Below are positions 48,709-57,694 of a stretch of 63,095 nucleotides of DNA, piece by piece. The stretch's first letter is position 1, and every line of letters starts with the position of its first letter. The notes below the pieces were generated by a model. It searched no databases and was not told where the DNA came from. It worked only from the letters and a program-made list of their open reading frames with translations. Position numbers and translations under genes: made by a program. Source of the DNA: CAG-488 sp051881315 (GTDB taxonomy: Bacteria; Bacillota; Clostridia; Oscillospirales; Acutalibacteraceae); assembly GCA_051881315.1 (NCBI GenBank), contig JBJEPQ010000077.1, forward strand, positions 1 to 63,095, in the 5' to 3' direction.

Positions 48709-49469
48709 TTCTGCTCACCGCCCGTCGCAAGTAATGTCAGAGTGTCGGATATCTTCTGATAAAGCTGTTCGTCCGTGTCGGCGCCTCTGTAAATCTGGTG
48801 GAAAACCTCACCGTCCTTGATGAAAAGGATGCGGTTTGCGGAGCTTGCCGCCTTGACCGAGTGGGTAACCATAACGATCGTCTGACCTGTCGAATTGATA
48901 TCTCCGAAAAGGTGGAGAAGCTCATCGGTCGATTTTGAATCGAGAGCACCCGTCGGCTCGTCGGCAAGGATCAGCTTCGGACTTGTGATTATCGCCCTTG
49001 CGACTGCGGCTCTCTGCTTCTGACCGCCCGAAACCTCATAAGGATATTTCTTGAGAATGTTCTGAATACCGAGCCTTGAAGCTACGGCTTCGAGCTTGCC
49101 GTTCATCTCCTTATAGCTCTTGCCTGCAAGGACAAGGGGAAGATAGATGTTATCCTCGATGGTGAATGTATCAAGCAGATTGAAATCCTGAAAAACGAAG
49201 CCGAGATTGTCACGGCGGAACGATGCAACGGCGGATTCCTTGATATTTGAAAGATCGTTGCCGTCGAGAATGACGCTGCCGTTAGTCGGCTTGTCGAGGG
49301 CGGCGAGAATGTTCAGCAGGGTGGTTTTGCCTGAGCCCGATTCGCCCATTATTGCTACATATTCGCCCTGTTCAACGCTGAAATTTACGTTTCTGAGAGC
49401 TTCAACCTTGTTTCCGCCCAAACGGGTGGAATAAATTTTTTTGAGTCCTTTGACTTCCAAAATACTCAT
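48705..49469 (-). CDS. ABC transporter ATP-binding protein, BceA-like
   Basis: 254 residues. Walker A MGESGSGKTTLL, Q-loop FVFQDFNLL, signature VSGGQKQRAAVARAI, Walker B LILADEPTGALDSKS and H-loop MVTHSVKAAS, the MacB/BceA type. ATG at 49469 is chosen because GGAGG lies 8 bases upstream; the longer TTG reading at 49484 would include it. First gene of the operon ATPase-permease-lipoprotein under the site at 49502-49578. Confidence 0.95.
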   Translation of the reverse strand: MSILEVKGLKKIYSTRLGGNKVEALRNVNFSVEQGEYVAIMGESGSGKTTLLNILAALDKPTNGSVILDGNDLSNIKESAVASFRRDNLGFVFQDFNLLDTFTIEDNIYLPLVLAGKSYKEMNGKLEAVASRLGIQNILKKYPYEVSGGQKQRAAVARAIITSPKLILADEPTGALDSKSTDELLHLFGDINSTGQTIVMVTHSVKAASSANRILFIKDGEVFHQIYRGADTDEQLYQKISDTLTLLATGGEQK

Positions 49470-49501
49470 TTTTTTGACCTCCAATCAAATTTTCTGCCGT
49501 A

Positions 49502-49578
49502 AGTATAACAGAAAAAAGGAGTGCCTCTCCATAGATTTGTCTTACAAAATGCCGCCTAAAACTTACAGTTTTGTAAGA
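49502..49578 (-). promoter_or_regulatory. BceR-like control region of the ABC transporter operon
   Basis: Read on the minus strand: TCTTACA-AAAC-TGTAAGT (49561-49578, a 7-4-7 inverted repeat), 13 bases, half-site TTGTAAG (49541-49547), then TATACT (49502-49507) as -10 box. The -35 position (49525-49530, GGAGAG) is poor, as expected for an activator-dependent promoter. The core TTACA-N4-TGTAA and the 13-base linker to a second site are as I recall for BceR-type regulators in Bacillus. Confidence 0.75.
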
Positions 49579-49596
49579 TTTGAGCTAAATAAAGGT

Positions 49597-49639
49597 AAAC
49601 GCTGTACCGAGCTTGATATTTTACATCGGTACAGCGTTT
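49597..49639 (-). terminator. Terminator of the LCP gene
   Basis: AAACGCTGTACCGA (49597-49610) pairs with TCGGTACAGCGTTT (49626-49639), 14 bp, then TTTACC on the minus strand. Confidence 0.85.
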
Positions 49640-49642
49640 TGA

Positions 49643-50737
49643 TTATTTAATTTTCGCTGACTGCGGAACTATGTCGGGATAGAGAAGATCGTGGATATAT
49701 TTTGTTTCTTCCTCCCAGTTGAGGATAAGAACCTCTTTGCCGTCACGGGTTGAAAGCGGATATGGAACATGGGGGATTATGTCCTCATGCACGCCCATCG
49801 TCAGATACTTGGGAGCCTTTGCAATCTGAGCAAGAAGCTCCGTCTTTGAGAAATTGGTTGTAACGAGGGGAAGAATTTCGTCCATAAGATTGACGAGAGT
49901 TACCGCCGAGGAACGCTTGAGCTTGCTTGCAATCGCATTGAGAACGGCTCTCTGTCTGCCTGTACGCATACGGTCGGAGTCGATCGAACGAAGTCTTGAA
50001 TATGCGACAGCCTCCGCTCCGTTAAGCTCGTAAGATCCCGCCGAGCTTATTCCGAGGACTGCCTGAGCCTCAGCCGCCGTCAGCTCGACCGTAACGCCGC
50101 CGAGAATGTTGATGATCTTTTCAAATCCCGAAATATCGACCGTCACATACTTGTCAATTCTGATCTTGTAGTTCTGCTGAACGGTATCGACAAGCATCGT
50201 TGCGCCGCCGTAAGCGTGGGCGGTGTTAAGTCGCTTGTTGCCGTGGCCGGGAATTGCAACGTAAGCCGCACGGGAGAGCGAAACCATATTGATAACTCCG
50301 TTTATCGTGTTGACGGAAATAAGGATCATGGAGTCCGAACGGGGAAGATATGCGCCGTTGAACATAACGACCTCCTCGTCACCGTAGTCAACACCGACAA
50401 GCAGAATGTTGAGAACTCTGTCATCGTACCACATAACGCTGTTGTCAAGGTTGGCTCTGATGTCGGCGTCGGCGTTTGCCTGATCGTCAAAAGCAAGATT
50501 TTCCTGATTGTCAAGGTCGGGATTTGCAGTTCCCTCGGAATCTCCGTAATGGAGCTTGTTGAGATAGGAATTTACAAAGATTCCCGCTCCTCCCACAAGT
50601 ATTGCAAAGACGAGGACTATCGCAATCAGCACACGAAGTCCCTTGCGCTTCTTTTTCTTTTCCTTTTTAAGATCCGAAGCAGTCAACTTATAGTTGTCGT
50701 TTTCAGGATCAATAACCTGATATTTATTTTCGTCCAT
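49643..50737 (-). CDS. LytR-CpsA-Psr (LCP) family glycopolymer ligase
   Basis: 364 residues. Lys-rich cytoplasmic N terminus, one transmembrane helix (about 35-58), then the LCP domain: LNILLVGVDYG, RSDSMILISVNTINGVINMVSLSR, VTVDISGFEKIINILGGVTVEL, and RLRSIDSDRMRTGRQRAVLNAI with the conserved arginines that bind the polyprenyl pyrophosphate. LCP enzymes attach teichoic acids or other polymers to peptidoglycan. GGAGGG is 6 bases before ATG. Monocistronic. Confidence 0.95.
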   Translation of the reverse strand: MDENKYQVIDPENDNYKLTASDLKKEKKKKRKGLRVLIAIVLVFAILVGGAGIFVNSYLNKLHYGDSEGTANPDLDNQENLAFDDQANADADIRANLDNSVMWYDDRVLNILLVGVDYGDEEVVMFNGAYLPRSDSMILISVNTINGVINMVSLSRAAYVAIPGHGNKRLNTAHAYGGATMLVDTVQQNYKIRIDKYVTVDISGFEKIINILGGVTVELTAAEAQAVLGISSAGSYELNGAEAVAYSRLRSIDSDRMRTGRQRAVLNAIASKLKRSSAVTLVNLMDEILPLVTTNFSKTELLAQIAKAPKYLTMGVHEDIIPHVPYPLSTRDGKEVLILNWEEETKYIHDLLYPDIVPQSAKIK

Positions 50738-50765
50738 TTATATCCCTCCGAAAATATTTTATTTC

Positions 50766-50794
50766 ATTATAAACTATTTAAAAAAGAAAATCAA
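50766..50794 (-). promoter_or_regulatory. Promoter of the LCP gene
   Basis: On the minus strand TTGATT (50789-50794), 17-base spacer, TATAAT (50766-50771). Confidence 0.75.
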
Positions 50795-50800
50795 ATATTA

Positions 50801-50829
50801 TTGCACATTTTGTTTATAAAGGTTATAAT
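50801..50829 (+). promoter_or_regulatory. Promoter of the M42 peptidase operon
   Basis: TTGCAC (50801-50806), 17-base spacer, TATAAT (50824-50829); divergent from the LCP promoter, with 6 bases between the two -35 boxes. Confidence 0.75.
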
Positions 50830-50913
50830 AATATTCTGAGAAAACAAACCGAAATGTGTCCGAATATGTCATAAGGCTCATCGGCACGGCGGAAAGGAAC
50901 GGTTATTTTAGAA

Positions 50914-51936
50914 ATGGAAGATTTGAAAAAGATGATTTTCGAGCTTTCCGAAGCCAACGGAACTCCGGGCGAGGAAAACGAGATTTCGGATATTATAGAG
51001 AAATATGTTTCCGGGTTTGCCGAGGTAAAAAAGGATAAATTCGGAAATGTCACGGCGGATATGCCGGCAGGAGAGAAAACGGTTCTTCTTGACGCTCACA
51101 TGGACAGAATAGGAATGATCGTCACACATATCGAGGACGGCGGTTTTCTCCGTGTTGCAAAGTGCGGAGGAATGGACGCAAGGGTGCTTGCCGCCCAGGA
51201 TGTGACCGTATGGGGAAAACAGCCTGTTTACGGAGTTGTTACCTCAACTCCGCCGCATCTTTCAACGGCGGAGGACGCCAAGAAAGCCAAGGATTTTGAC
51301 GATATACTGATCGACACGGGACTTGAAAAGTCGGAAGCGGAAAAGCTGATCTCTCAGGGCGACAGGATTACGGTCAAATGTCCTCACGGCGAGCTTCTCA
51401 ACGGCAGAATTTTCGGAGCGGCTCTCGATGACAGAGCAGGCTGTGCCGTCATTATCAGGGCGGCTCAGCTCGTTGCCGAAAGCAAAGACAGACCGAGCGT
51501 AAAGCTTCTCTTTTCGGGACAGGAGGAAACGGGCGGCGACGGAGCGGTCACGGGCAGCTATAATCTTGATGCGGACGAGTGTATCAGCGTTGACGTCAGC
51601 TTTGCCGACGCACCCGACGCTCCGAGTGATAAATGCGGAAAGCTCGGCAAAGGTCCGATGATCGGAATTGCACCCGTTCTTAACTATAAGCTCAGCCGGA
51701 GGCTCAAGACCTTAGCCGAGGAGAAAAACATTCCGTATCAGCTTGAACTGATGGGCGATTCAACGGGTACGAATGCCGACCGTATTGCAATATCAAAAGG
51801 CGGAATAAAAACGGGACTTGTTTCTGTACCGCAGAGAAATATGCACACGGGCGTTGAAGTGATATCGGTCAGCGATGTGGAAAACTCGGCGAAGCTCATT
51901 GCCGAATACATTCTCGGAGGTGGTCTTGATGCTTGA
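50914..51936 (+). CDS. M42-family zinc aminopeptidase, paralogue 1
   Basis: 340 residues. Metal and catalytic motifs of the TET aminopeptidase family: LLDAHMDRIGMIV (His, then Asp), GAALDDRAGCAVII (Asp), FSGQEETGGDGA (catalytic and metal Glu), CISVDVSFADAP (Asp) and MHTGVEV (final His). Usually large tetrahedral complexes that digest oligopeptides in the cytoplasm. Some wording (DRIG for DEVG, GQEE for TVQEE) departs from the family. First gene of a seven-gene operon. Confidence 0.92.
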   Translation: MEDLKKMIFELSEANGTPGEENEISDIIEKYVSGFAEVKKDKFGNVTADMPAGEKTVLLDAHMDRIGMIVTHIEDGGFLRVAKCGGMDARVLAAQDVTVWGKQPVYGVVTSTPPHLSTAEDAKKAKDFDDILIDTGLEKSEAEKLISQGDRITVKCPHGELLNGRIFGAALDDRAGCAVIIRAAQLVAESKDRPSVKLLFSGQEETGGDGAVTGSYNLDADECISVDVSFADAPDAPSDKCGKLGKGPMIGIAPVLNYKLSRRLKTLAEEKNIPYQLELMGDSTGTNADRIAISKGGIKTGLVSVPQRNMHTGVEVISVSDVENSAKLIAEYILGGGLDA

Positions 51937-52942
51937 GCTTATCAGAAAGCTGTCGCTTCTCAACGGCACGTCGGGCAGAGAGGACGCCGTCAGAGATTAC
52001 ATTATAAATGAAATAAAGGATTTTGCCGAAAGCTATGAGGTCGATCCGCTCGGCAATCTTATTGTGTTCAAAAAGGGAAAGGAAACTCCCAAGAATAAGG
52101 TTATGCTTGACGCTCATATGGACGAGGTCGGATTTATGATAACCAACATCAATTCCGACGGAACGCTCGGCTTTGAATGTATCGGAGGAATTGACCGACG
52201 CGTCATGATCGGCAGAGCCGTGACGGTGGGTGACGGAAAGCTCAACGGCGTTATCGGAATTAAGCCGATCCATTTAACCAAGGGCGACAAGCTGGCAATG
52301 CCTGAAAAGATGTATATTGACATCGGAGCGGAAACAGCCGATGAGGCGAAAAAGTACGTTTCGCTCGGTGACTGCGCTTATTTTAACTCGGATTATGAGG
52401 AGTTCGGCAACGGCTTTATCAAGGGCAAGGCTCTTGATGACCGTGCCGGCTGTGCTATACTAATAAATATGATAAAATCCGAGCTTCCGTATGATATGTA
52501 TTTTAACTTTGCAACGGGCGAGGAGGTCGGCTTCGGCTCGGCTGGAACGGCGGCATACAGGGTAAAACCCGACTATGCGATTGTCGTTGAAACCACGACG
52601 GCGGCAGACCTTGCCGATGTGCCCGAAAACAAAAAGGTGTGCAAGCTCGGCGAGGGTGCGGTCATTTCCTTTATGGACAGGCGGACGATCTATTCGAGGA
52701 AGCTTTTTGACAGAGCCTTTGAGCTTGCAAAGGAAAAGTCAATCAAGGCTCAGGTCAAGTCGGCGGTCGCAGGCGGAAATAATGCAGGAGTTATCCACAA
52801 GACGGCAGGCGGAATAAAAACTCTGACCGTTTCAATGCCGTGCAGATATCTTCATTCCCCGTCCTGCGTTTTAAAGACAGAGGATATAACAGAAAGCGAA
52901 CGCATTATCCGTGCGCTTGCCGAGGATTTTGCCGATGCTTAA
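51929..52942 (+). CDS. M42-family zinc aminopeptidase, paralogue 2
   Basis: 337 residues, more canonical than its neighbour: LSLLNGTSGREDAVRDYI, MLDAHMDEVGFMI, KALDDRAGCAILI, NFATGEEVGFGSAGTAAY, VVETTTAAD and CRYLHSPSCVLK. ATG at 51929 lies inside the end of the first M42 gene with GGAGGTGG upstream, so the two are translationally coupled and may form one mixed particle. Confidence 0.94.
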   Translation: MLELIRKLSLLNGTSGREDAVRDYIINEIKDFAESYEVDPLGNLIVFKKGKETPKNKVMLDAHMDEVGFMITNINSDGTLGFECIGGIDRRVMIGRAVTVGDGKLNGVIGIKPIHLTKGDKLAMPEKMYIDIGAETADEAKKYVSLGDCAYFNSDYEEFGNGFIKGKALDDRAGCAILINMIKSELPYDMYFNFATGEEVGFGSAGTAAYRVKPDYAIVVETTTAADLADVPENKKVCKLGEGAVISFMDRRTIYSRKLFDRAFELAKEKSIKAQVKSAVAGGNNAGVIHKTAGGIKTLTVSMPCRYLHSPSCVLKTEDITESERIIRALAEDFADA

Positions 52943-53687
52943 AGCTGTTGAGAAGAACGATAAAGATTTTACGGATTTTTGCCGCCGTGATGTTTTCGGC
53001 ACGAGGATAGCCTGCCTTTACAACTGCTATTCTACGGATTACGACTTTGTGAAATTCTGGGCTCAGACCGATGAAAACGGAAAAATCATCTCCGCTCTCA
53101 GCCGTATTGACGGAGATGTCACGGTAAGCTCCGACTGTGGAAATGCGGAGGAAATTTTTGAATTTCTGAACGTTGTCGGTTATCGCACAATACAATGCGA
53201 AAAAAGACTTGCCGAGCGAGTGGGCGCAGAGGCTTCTATCGAGGGCTATGTCGTAGAATATGTGAAAAATAAAAATGAAATTGCAAAAATTCAGGCGGAT
53301 AAAGAGTTCCGTCCGAAAGAAATTTATGGTATAATCAAAGCGGCAGGACTTGTCGGTGTGGGCGATTATTTGCCGTGGCTGTCCGACACGACCTTCAGAG
53401 TGAACAGAGGAGTTACCTCTGCTCTTACCGCACAGGTGAACGGTGAAACCGCCGCCTGTGCGATGAAGCTGTTTACAACGGACTGCGCCGTGCTCTTGGG
53501 AGCTGTTGCGACAAAACCCGAATACAGGGGCAGAGGACTTGCAGGTGCGCTTGTAACCCTCCTTGCCGAGAGCGAAAGGGATAAAAGAACGGAGCTTCTC
53601 TGCAAAAATGACAGTATAGTCGAGTTTTATAAATCAATCGGATTTAAGGTTAAAAACGAATGGAGTATTATAATAAATGAACAGTGA
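52935..53687 (+). CDS. GNAT-family N-acetyltransferase
   Basis: 250 residues. The C-terminal half has the acetyl-CoA motif LLGAVATKPEYRGRGLAGALVTLLAESERD and KNDSIVEFYKSIGFKVKNEWSIII, the FR47-like GNAT type. The N-terminal half (about 1-120) is a second, degenerate GNAT-like lobe. Substrate unknown; placement between peptidases and the YnbB-like gene suggests an amino acid or peptide. ATG at 52935 overlaps the previous gene by 8 bases. Confidence 0.88.
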   Translation: MLKAVEKNDKDFTDFCRRDVFGTRIACLYNCYSTDYDFVKFWAQTDENGKIISALSRIDGDVTVSSDCGNAEEIFEFLNVVGYRTIQCEKRLAERVGAEASIEGYVVEYVKNKNEIAKIQADKEFRPKEIYGIIKAAGLVGVGDYLPWLSDTTFRVNRGVTSALTAQVNGETAACAMKLFTTDCAVLLGAVATKPEYRGRGLAGALVTLLAESERDKRTELLCKNDSIVEFYKSIGFKVKNEWSIIINEQ

Positions 53688-54939
53688 ATTTTTTGATATC
53701 AGCGACAAGGTGCAGTCTGCGGCAGACATTGCTTTGGAAAAAATCAAGCCGTGCTTTGCCGAGACCGATGAAATAACGGAATACAATCAGCAGAAGGTGC
53801 TTGCCGCTTTTATAAAGAACGGAGTCAGCGAGGCGATGTTTGCCGAAAGCACGGGTTACGGCTACGGTGACAGGGGACGTGAGGTCATTGACCTTGTTGC
53901 GGCGGATATTTTCGGCGCCGAGGATGCGCTTGTCCGTCACAATTTCACCTGCGGAACGCACACTCTTGCGGTCGCTCTGTTCGGTATGCTCAGACCGGGC
54001 GACGTGATGCTCTGCGTTACGGGACTGCCCTACGATACCATTCATTCGGTTATAGGAATTGACGGCAAGGGTGACGGATCGCTTGCCGACTACGGAATTG
54101 AATACAAGCAGGTCGATCTCAGGGACGGCAAGCCCGACTATGACGAGATAGCCAAGAGGGTTAAGGCAGAACAGCCGAAGCTCGTCTACATTCAGCGTTC
54201 GAGGGGTTATTCTCTCAGACCGAGCCTTTCCTGTGAGGAGATAGCAAGGATAATAAAGGTTGTTAAAGAAAACAGCAACGCAGATGTTATGGTTGACAAC
54301 TGCTACGGTGAGTTTACTCAGAAAATCGAGCCTACTCAGGTCGGAGCGGATATAATCGCCGGCTCTCTTATCAAAAATGCGGGCGGCGGAATTGCCAAAA
54401 CGGGCGGCTACATAGCAGGCAGAGCGGATCTTGTCGAAAAGATTTCCTACCGCCTGACTACACCCGGTCTCGGCAGGGAGGTCGGTGCAACTCTCGGTCA
54501 TTCGAGGGAATTGTTTATGGGACTTTTCTTCGCTCCGCATACGGTGGGTGAGGCTGTTAAGTCGGCACGCTTTGCGGCGGCTTTGTTTGAAGAATTCGGT
54601 TTCGGCACAACGCCGAAAAGCACGGACGGCAGATTTGACATCGTTCAAAGCGTCATGCTCCGCAACGAGGAAAATCTGATCGCTTTCTGCCAGGGTATGC
54701 AGAAAGGCGCACCGATTGATTCGTTCGTAACTCCCGAGCCGTGGGATATGCCCGGCTACGACAGCAAGGTCATAATGTCAGCAGGAGCTTTCACGGGCGG
54801 AGCTTCGATTGAGCTTTCCGCAGACGCTCCGCTCAGAGAGCCTTTTGCCGTTTATATGCAGGGCGGTCTGAATTTCCACAGCGCAAAGATCGGAATTATG
54901 CTTGCCGCCGAGGAAATGGCAAAAAGGGGACTGATATAA
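53677..54939 (+). CDS. PLP enzyme of the methionine gamma-lyase-like (YnbB, aluminium resistance) family
   Basis: 420 residues. HNFTCGTHTLAVALFGMLRPGDVML, GLPYDTIHSVIG, VYIQRSRGYSLRPSLS, VMVDNCYGEFTQ and the PLP-lysine region GSLIKNAGGGIAKTGGYIAGRADLV are characteristic of this family, usually annotated aluminium resistance protein or YnbB. The true reaction is not established; Cys/Met-type lyase is inferred from fold. Overlaps the GNAT gene by 11 bases and abuts the next. Confidence 0.93.
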   Translation: MNSEFFDISDKVQSAADIALEKIKPCFAETDEITEYNQQKVLAAFIKNGVSEAMFAESTGYGYGDRGREVIDLVAADIFGAEDALVRHNFTCGTHTLAVALFGMLRPGDVMLCVTGLPYDTIHSVIGIDGKGDGSLADYGIEYKQVDLRDGKPDYDEIAKRVKAEQPKLVYIQRSRGYSLRPSLSCEEIARIIKVVKENSNADVMVDNCYGEFTQKIEPTQVGADIIAGSLIKNAGGGIAKTGGYIAGRADLVEKISYRLTTPGLGREVGATLGHSRELFMGLFFAPHTVGEAVKSARFAAALFEEFGFGTTPKSTDGRFDIVQSVMLRNEENLIAFCQGMQKGAPIDSFVTPEPWDMPGYDSKVIMSAGAFTGGASIELSADAPLREPFAVYMQGGLNFHSAKIGIMLAAEEMAKRGLI

Positions 54940-55623
54940 TTGAAATATGACGGAATATTTCCCGAAACTCTTGCGCTGATGGCACAGAACAGGTTTGAAA
55001 ACAGCAAAAGCTTTTATGAGGAACACAAGCAGGAGCTGAAAGACGGCTTTACCGTTCCGCTTCGTCAGATTGCAATGGCGCTCGGCAGTAAGGTCTACGC
55101 TCTTGACGATATGATAGTGACCGATCCCGTGAGGATGGTTTCGAGGATCAGGAGGGACAACCGCTACACCAAGGACAAGTCTCTTTACCGTGACCACCTT
55201 TGGGTTATGTTTATGAGAAACAAGCACGAATGGATAAATTATCCGTGTATGTGGTTTGAGGTCAACCAGGACTGCTGGGGTTACGGAGTGGGAACGTATT
55301 ATGCCGACGCTCAGTTTCTTGAGTTATACAGGAAGGCTCTGCTTGAACGTCCGAAGGAGTTTCTTGACGCAGTTCACCGTGCCGAGAATACGGGAGCCGA
55401 GTGCCTTAATATATATTATAAGAAACAGAAGCCCGGCAATCCGACTGCGGAAATTGAGCCGTATTACAATATAAAATCATTGGGATATATGACAGTCAGA
55501 ACGGACTTCAAAACACTTGAGAGTGAAAAAGTTATTGATGAAGTCGGCAGGGCTTTTGATGAATTTGCCGGGCTTTATCTTTTCCTTAAATCAGTTGCAG
55601 ACGAAAGGACGATGTTAAAATGA
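54940..55623 (+). CDS. DUF2461 family protein
   Basis: 227 residues starting at TTG directly after the preceding stop. LMAQNRFENSKSFYEEHKQELK, SRIRRDNRYTKDKSLYRDHLWVMFMR, PCMWFEVNQDCWGYGVGTYYADA match DUF2461 (TIGR02453), a cytoplasmic family of unknown function. Its last codons overlap the next gene by 4 bases (ATGA). Confidence 0.9.
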   Translation: MKYDGIFPETLALMAQNRFENSKSFYEEHKQELKDGFTVPLRQIAMALGSKVYALDDMIVTDPVRMVSRIRRDNRYTKDKSLYRDHLWVMFMRNKHEWINYPCMWFEVNQDCWGYGVGTYYADAQFLELYRKALLERPKEFLDAVHRAENTGAECLNIYYKKQKPGNPTAEIEPYYNIKSLGYMTVRTDFKTLESEKVIDEVGRAFDEFAGLYLFLKSVADERTMLK

Positions 55624-57140
55624 ACTTCAAGGGATTTAAAAGCGGAACGGATATCCGAGGCTTCGGAGCTGAGCAGTTCAGCGGCGAGGAGCTTTATCTC
55701 AGCGACGCCTTTGTCGGTGCGGTTGCGGAAAGCTTTGCAAAATGGCTGAGCGGCAGGACAGGAAAACGGACAGATGAAATTTCTGTTTCCGTCGGACGAG
55801 ATTCACGTGTTTCGGGCCCGAGGATTATGGCGGCGGCGATCACTGCGCTCACGGCAAACGGAGTAAAGGTCTTTAACTGCGGACTTTCTTCAACTCCTGC
55901 AATGTTTATGTCAACGCTCGACCTGAAATGTGACGGTGCAATTCAGATCACGGCAAGCCATCATCCGTGGGAGAGGAACGGACTGAAATTCTTCACTCCC
56001 GACGGCGGACTTGAGGGCGAGGATATCGCCGTGCTTCTCTCGGATGCGGAAAAAATTTACGGCAGAGAATATAAAGCCGTGATGTCGCTTTGTGTTGACA
56101 CGGATTATATGAAAATCTACTGCTCGCATCTGCGTGAAATGATAAAGAAGGGCGTCAATGCCGAAAATTATGACAAGCCGCTTGCAGGCTTCAGGATTAT
56201 TGTTGACGCAGGAAACGGAGTCGGCGGATTTTACGCAACCGATGTGCTTGCACCCCTCGGTGCGGATATAGAGGGCAGTCAGTTCCTTGATCCCGACGGA
56301 ATGTTCCCCAATCACATTCCAAATCCGGAAAATGCGGAAGCAATGGACTCCGTATCCAAGGCGACCGTTGAAAGCAAAGCCGACCTCGGAATTATTTTCG
56401 ATACCGATGTTGACCGTGCAGGCTGTGTTGATTCCGACGGAGAGGAGATCAACCGCAACCGTCTTGTTGCCCTTGCGTCGTACATTGCGCTTGAGGGACA
56501 TGACGGCGGAGTGATCGTCACCGACTCGGTGACCTCGGACGGTCTCAAGGAATACATAGAGTCCCTCGGCGGAGAACACTACCGCTTCAAGAGGGGATAC
56601 AGAAACGTTATAAACAAGCAGATCGAGCTGAACAACAGCGAAAAATTCTGTCCTCTTGCAATGGAGACCTCAGGTCATGCGGCTTTCAAGGAGAACTACT
56701 ACCTTGACGACGGCGCATACCTTATGACAAAAATAGTCATTATGCTTGCCCGTGACAAATCGGGAGATGCGATCAAGAAAATTCTTGCACCTCTCAAACA
56801 GCCTGTTGAGGCTAAGGAGCTTCGCTTTGCGATAAACTGCGAGGATTTCAGAGCCTACGGCGAAACGGTGATAGCCGAGCTTGAAAAGCACTATGCCGAA
56901 AAGGACGGCTGGACGATTGCCGACGACAACCGTGAGGGCTTGAGAATATCTGCCAATAAGGATAACGGAAACGGCTGGCTGCTTCTGCGCCTGAGCGTTC
57001 ACGATCCCGTTATGCCGTTTAATATGGAAAGCAACGAGGAGGGCGGAGTTAAGAAAATTGCCGCCGATTTCTACGGATTTATAAAAAAATTCGACAAGCT
57101 CAACATTGAGCCTATCGAAAAATTTATAGGTGTAAAATAA
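55620..57140 (+). CDS. Divergent alpha-D-phosphohexomutase
   Basis: 506 residues. Fold and order are those of phosphoglucomutase/phosphomannomutase: SGTDIRGFG, the phosphoserine loop ITASHHPWERNGLKFF (about 115; usual ASHNP reads ASHHP), metal loop IIFDTDVDRAG (about 262; usual DxDxDR kept), sugar loop METSGHAAFKENYYLDDGAY. The phosphate loop, normally R-x-SGTEP, reads LRLSVHDPVMPFNMES. ASHHPW and LSxHDP occur together in a distinct subgroup I recall from plants, algae and some bacteria. Substrate may differ from the canonical mutase at 30544-32184. Confidence 0.88.
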   Translation: MNFKGFKSGTDIRGFGAEQFSGEELYLSDAFVGAVAESFAKWLSGRTGKRTDEISVSVGRDSRVSGPRIMAAAITALTANGVKVFNCGLSSTPAMFMSTLDLKCDGAIQITASHHPWERNGLKFFTPDGGLEGEDIAVLLSDAEKIYGREYKAVMSLCVDTDYMKIYCSHLREMIKKGVNAENYDKPLAGFRIIVDAGNGVGGFYATDVLAPLGADIEGSQFLDPDGMFPNHIPNPENAEAMDSVSKATVESKADLGIIFDTDVDRAGCVDSDGEEINRNRLVALASYIALEGHDGGVIVTDSVTSDGLKEYIESLGGEHYRFKRGYRNVINKQIELNNSEKFCPLAMETSGHAAFKENYYLDDGAYLMTKIVIMLARDKSGDAIKKILAPLKQPVEAKELRFAINCEDFRAYGETVIAELEKHYAEKDGWTIADDNREGLRISANKDNGNGWLLLRLSVHDPVMPFNMESNEEGGVKKIAADFYGFIKKFDKLNIEPIEKFIGVK

Positions 57141-57141
57141 T

Positions 57142-57417
57142 ATGGCAAAAAAAGATAAAAAAGATTACAACATACCTGACCGGTACAAACCGCTGAGCCC
57201 ATGGGCGTATTTCGGCTATTCGGTACTTTTTCTTGTTCCGCTGGTAGGCTTGATATCAATTATTGTTTTCAGCTTTGACTCTTCAAACATCAACCGACGG
57301 AATTTTTCCCGTGCGTTCTTTCTGATATTTGCCGTTGTAGTAATTGCGGTTATCTTTTACCTTGTATTCGGAGAGGTTGATCCCTCTTTGGAAGAGTTTT
57401 TGATGGAAAACGGATAA
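57142..57417 (+). CDS. Small membrane protein, unknown function
   Basis: 91 residues: Lys/Asp-rich N terminus, two transmembrane helices (about 24-46 and 60-78), acidic end VDPSLEEFLMENG. One base after the mutase stop, last gene of the seven-gene operon. The pattern PLSPWAYFGY...LFLVPLVG is common in small Firmicutes membrane proteins; no function known. Confidence 0.78.
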   Translation: MAKKDKKDYNIPDRYKPLSPWAYFGYSVLFLVPLVGLISIIVFSFDSSNINRRNFSRAFFLIFAVVVIAVIFYLVFGEVDPSLEEFLMENG

Positions 57418-57423
57418 AAAACC

Positions 57424-57466
57424 AAAACCGCAAAACGATCGGTAAATCCTTTCGTTTTGCGGTTTT
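57424..57466. terminator. Bidirectional terminator
   Basis: AAAACCGCAAAACGA (57424-57438) pairs with TCGTTTTGCGGTTTT (57452-57466), 15 bp, between convergent genes. Confidence 0.9.
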
Positions 57467-57475
57467 TCGGATCTC

Positions 57476-57694
57476 TTATTCCATCGTAGTACCGACTTCA
57501 AGCTCTTTCCTGTCTCTGAAAAGCATTGAGATGCACCAAATGCCGGCGAGAGCAACGATCGTGAAAATAATTCGGCTGACGATTGCATCCTGACCGCCGA
57601 AAATCCAGCCCACGATGTCGAACTTGAAAAGTCCGATCGAGCCCCAGTTGATAGCTCCGATGATGACCAGTATCAATGAGATCTTATCAATCAT
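57476..57694 (-). CDS. DUF378 family membrane protein
   Basis: 72 residues, two transmembrane helices. ISLILVIIGAINWGSIGLFKFDIVGWIFGG is the DUF378 signature (GAxNWGLxG-like). Function unknown; GGAG lies 9 bases before ATG. Monocistronic. The 150 bases upstream are AT-rich and hold no other gene. Confidence 0.9.
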   Translation of the reverse strand: MIDKISLILVIIGAINWGSIGLFKFDIVGWIFGGQDAIVSRIIFTIVALAGIWCISMLFRDRKELEVGTTME

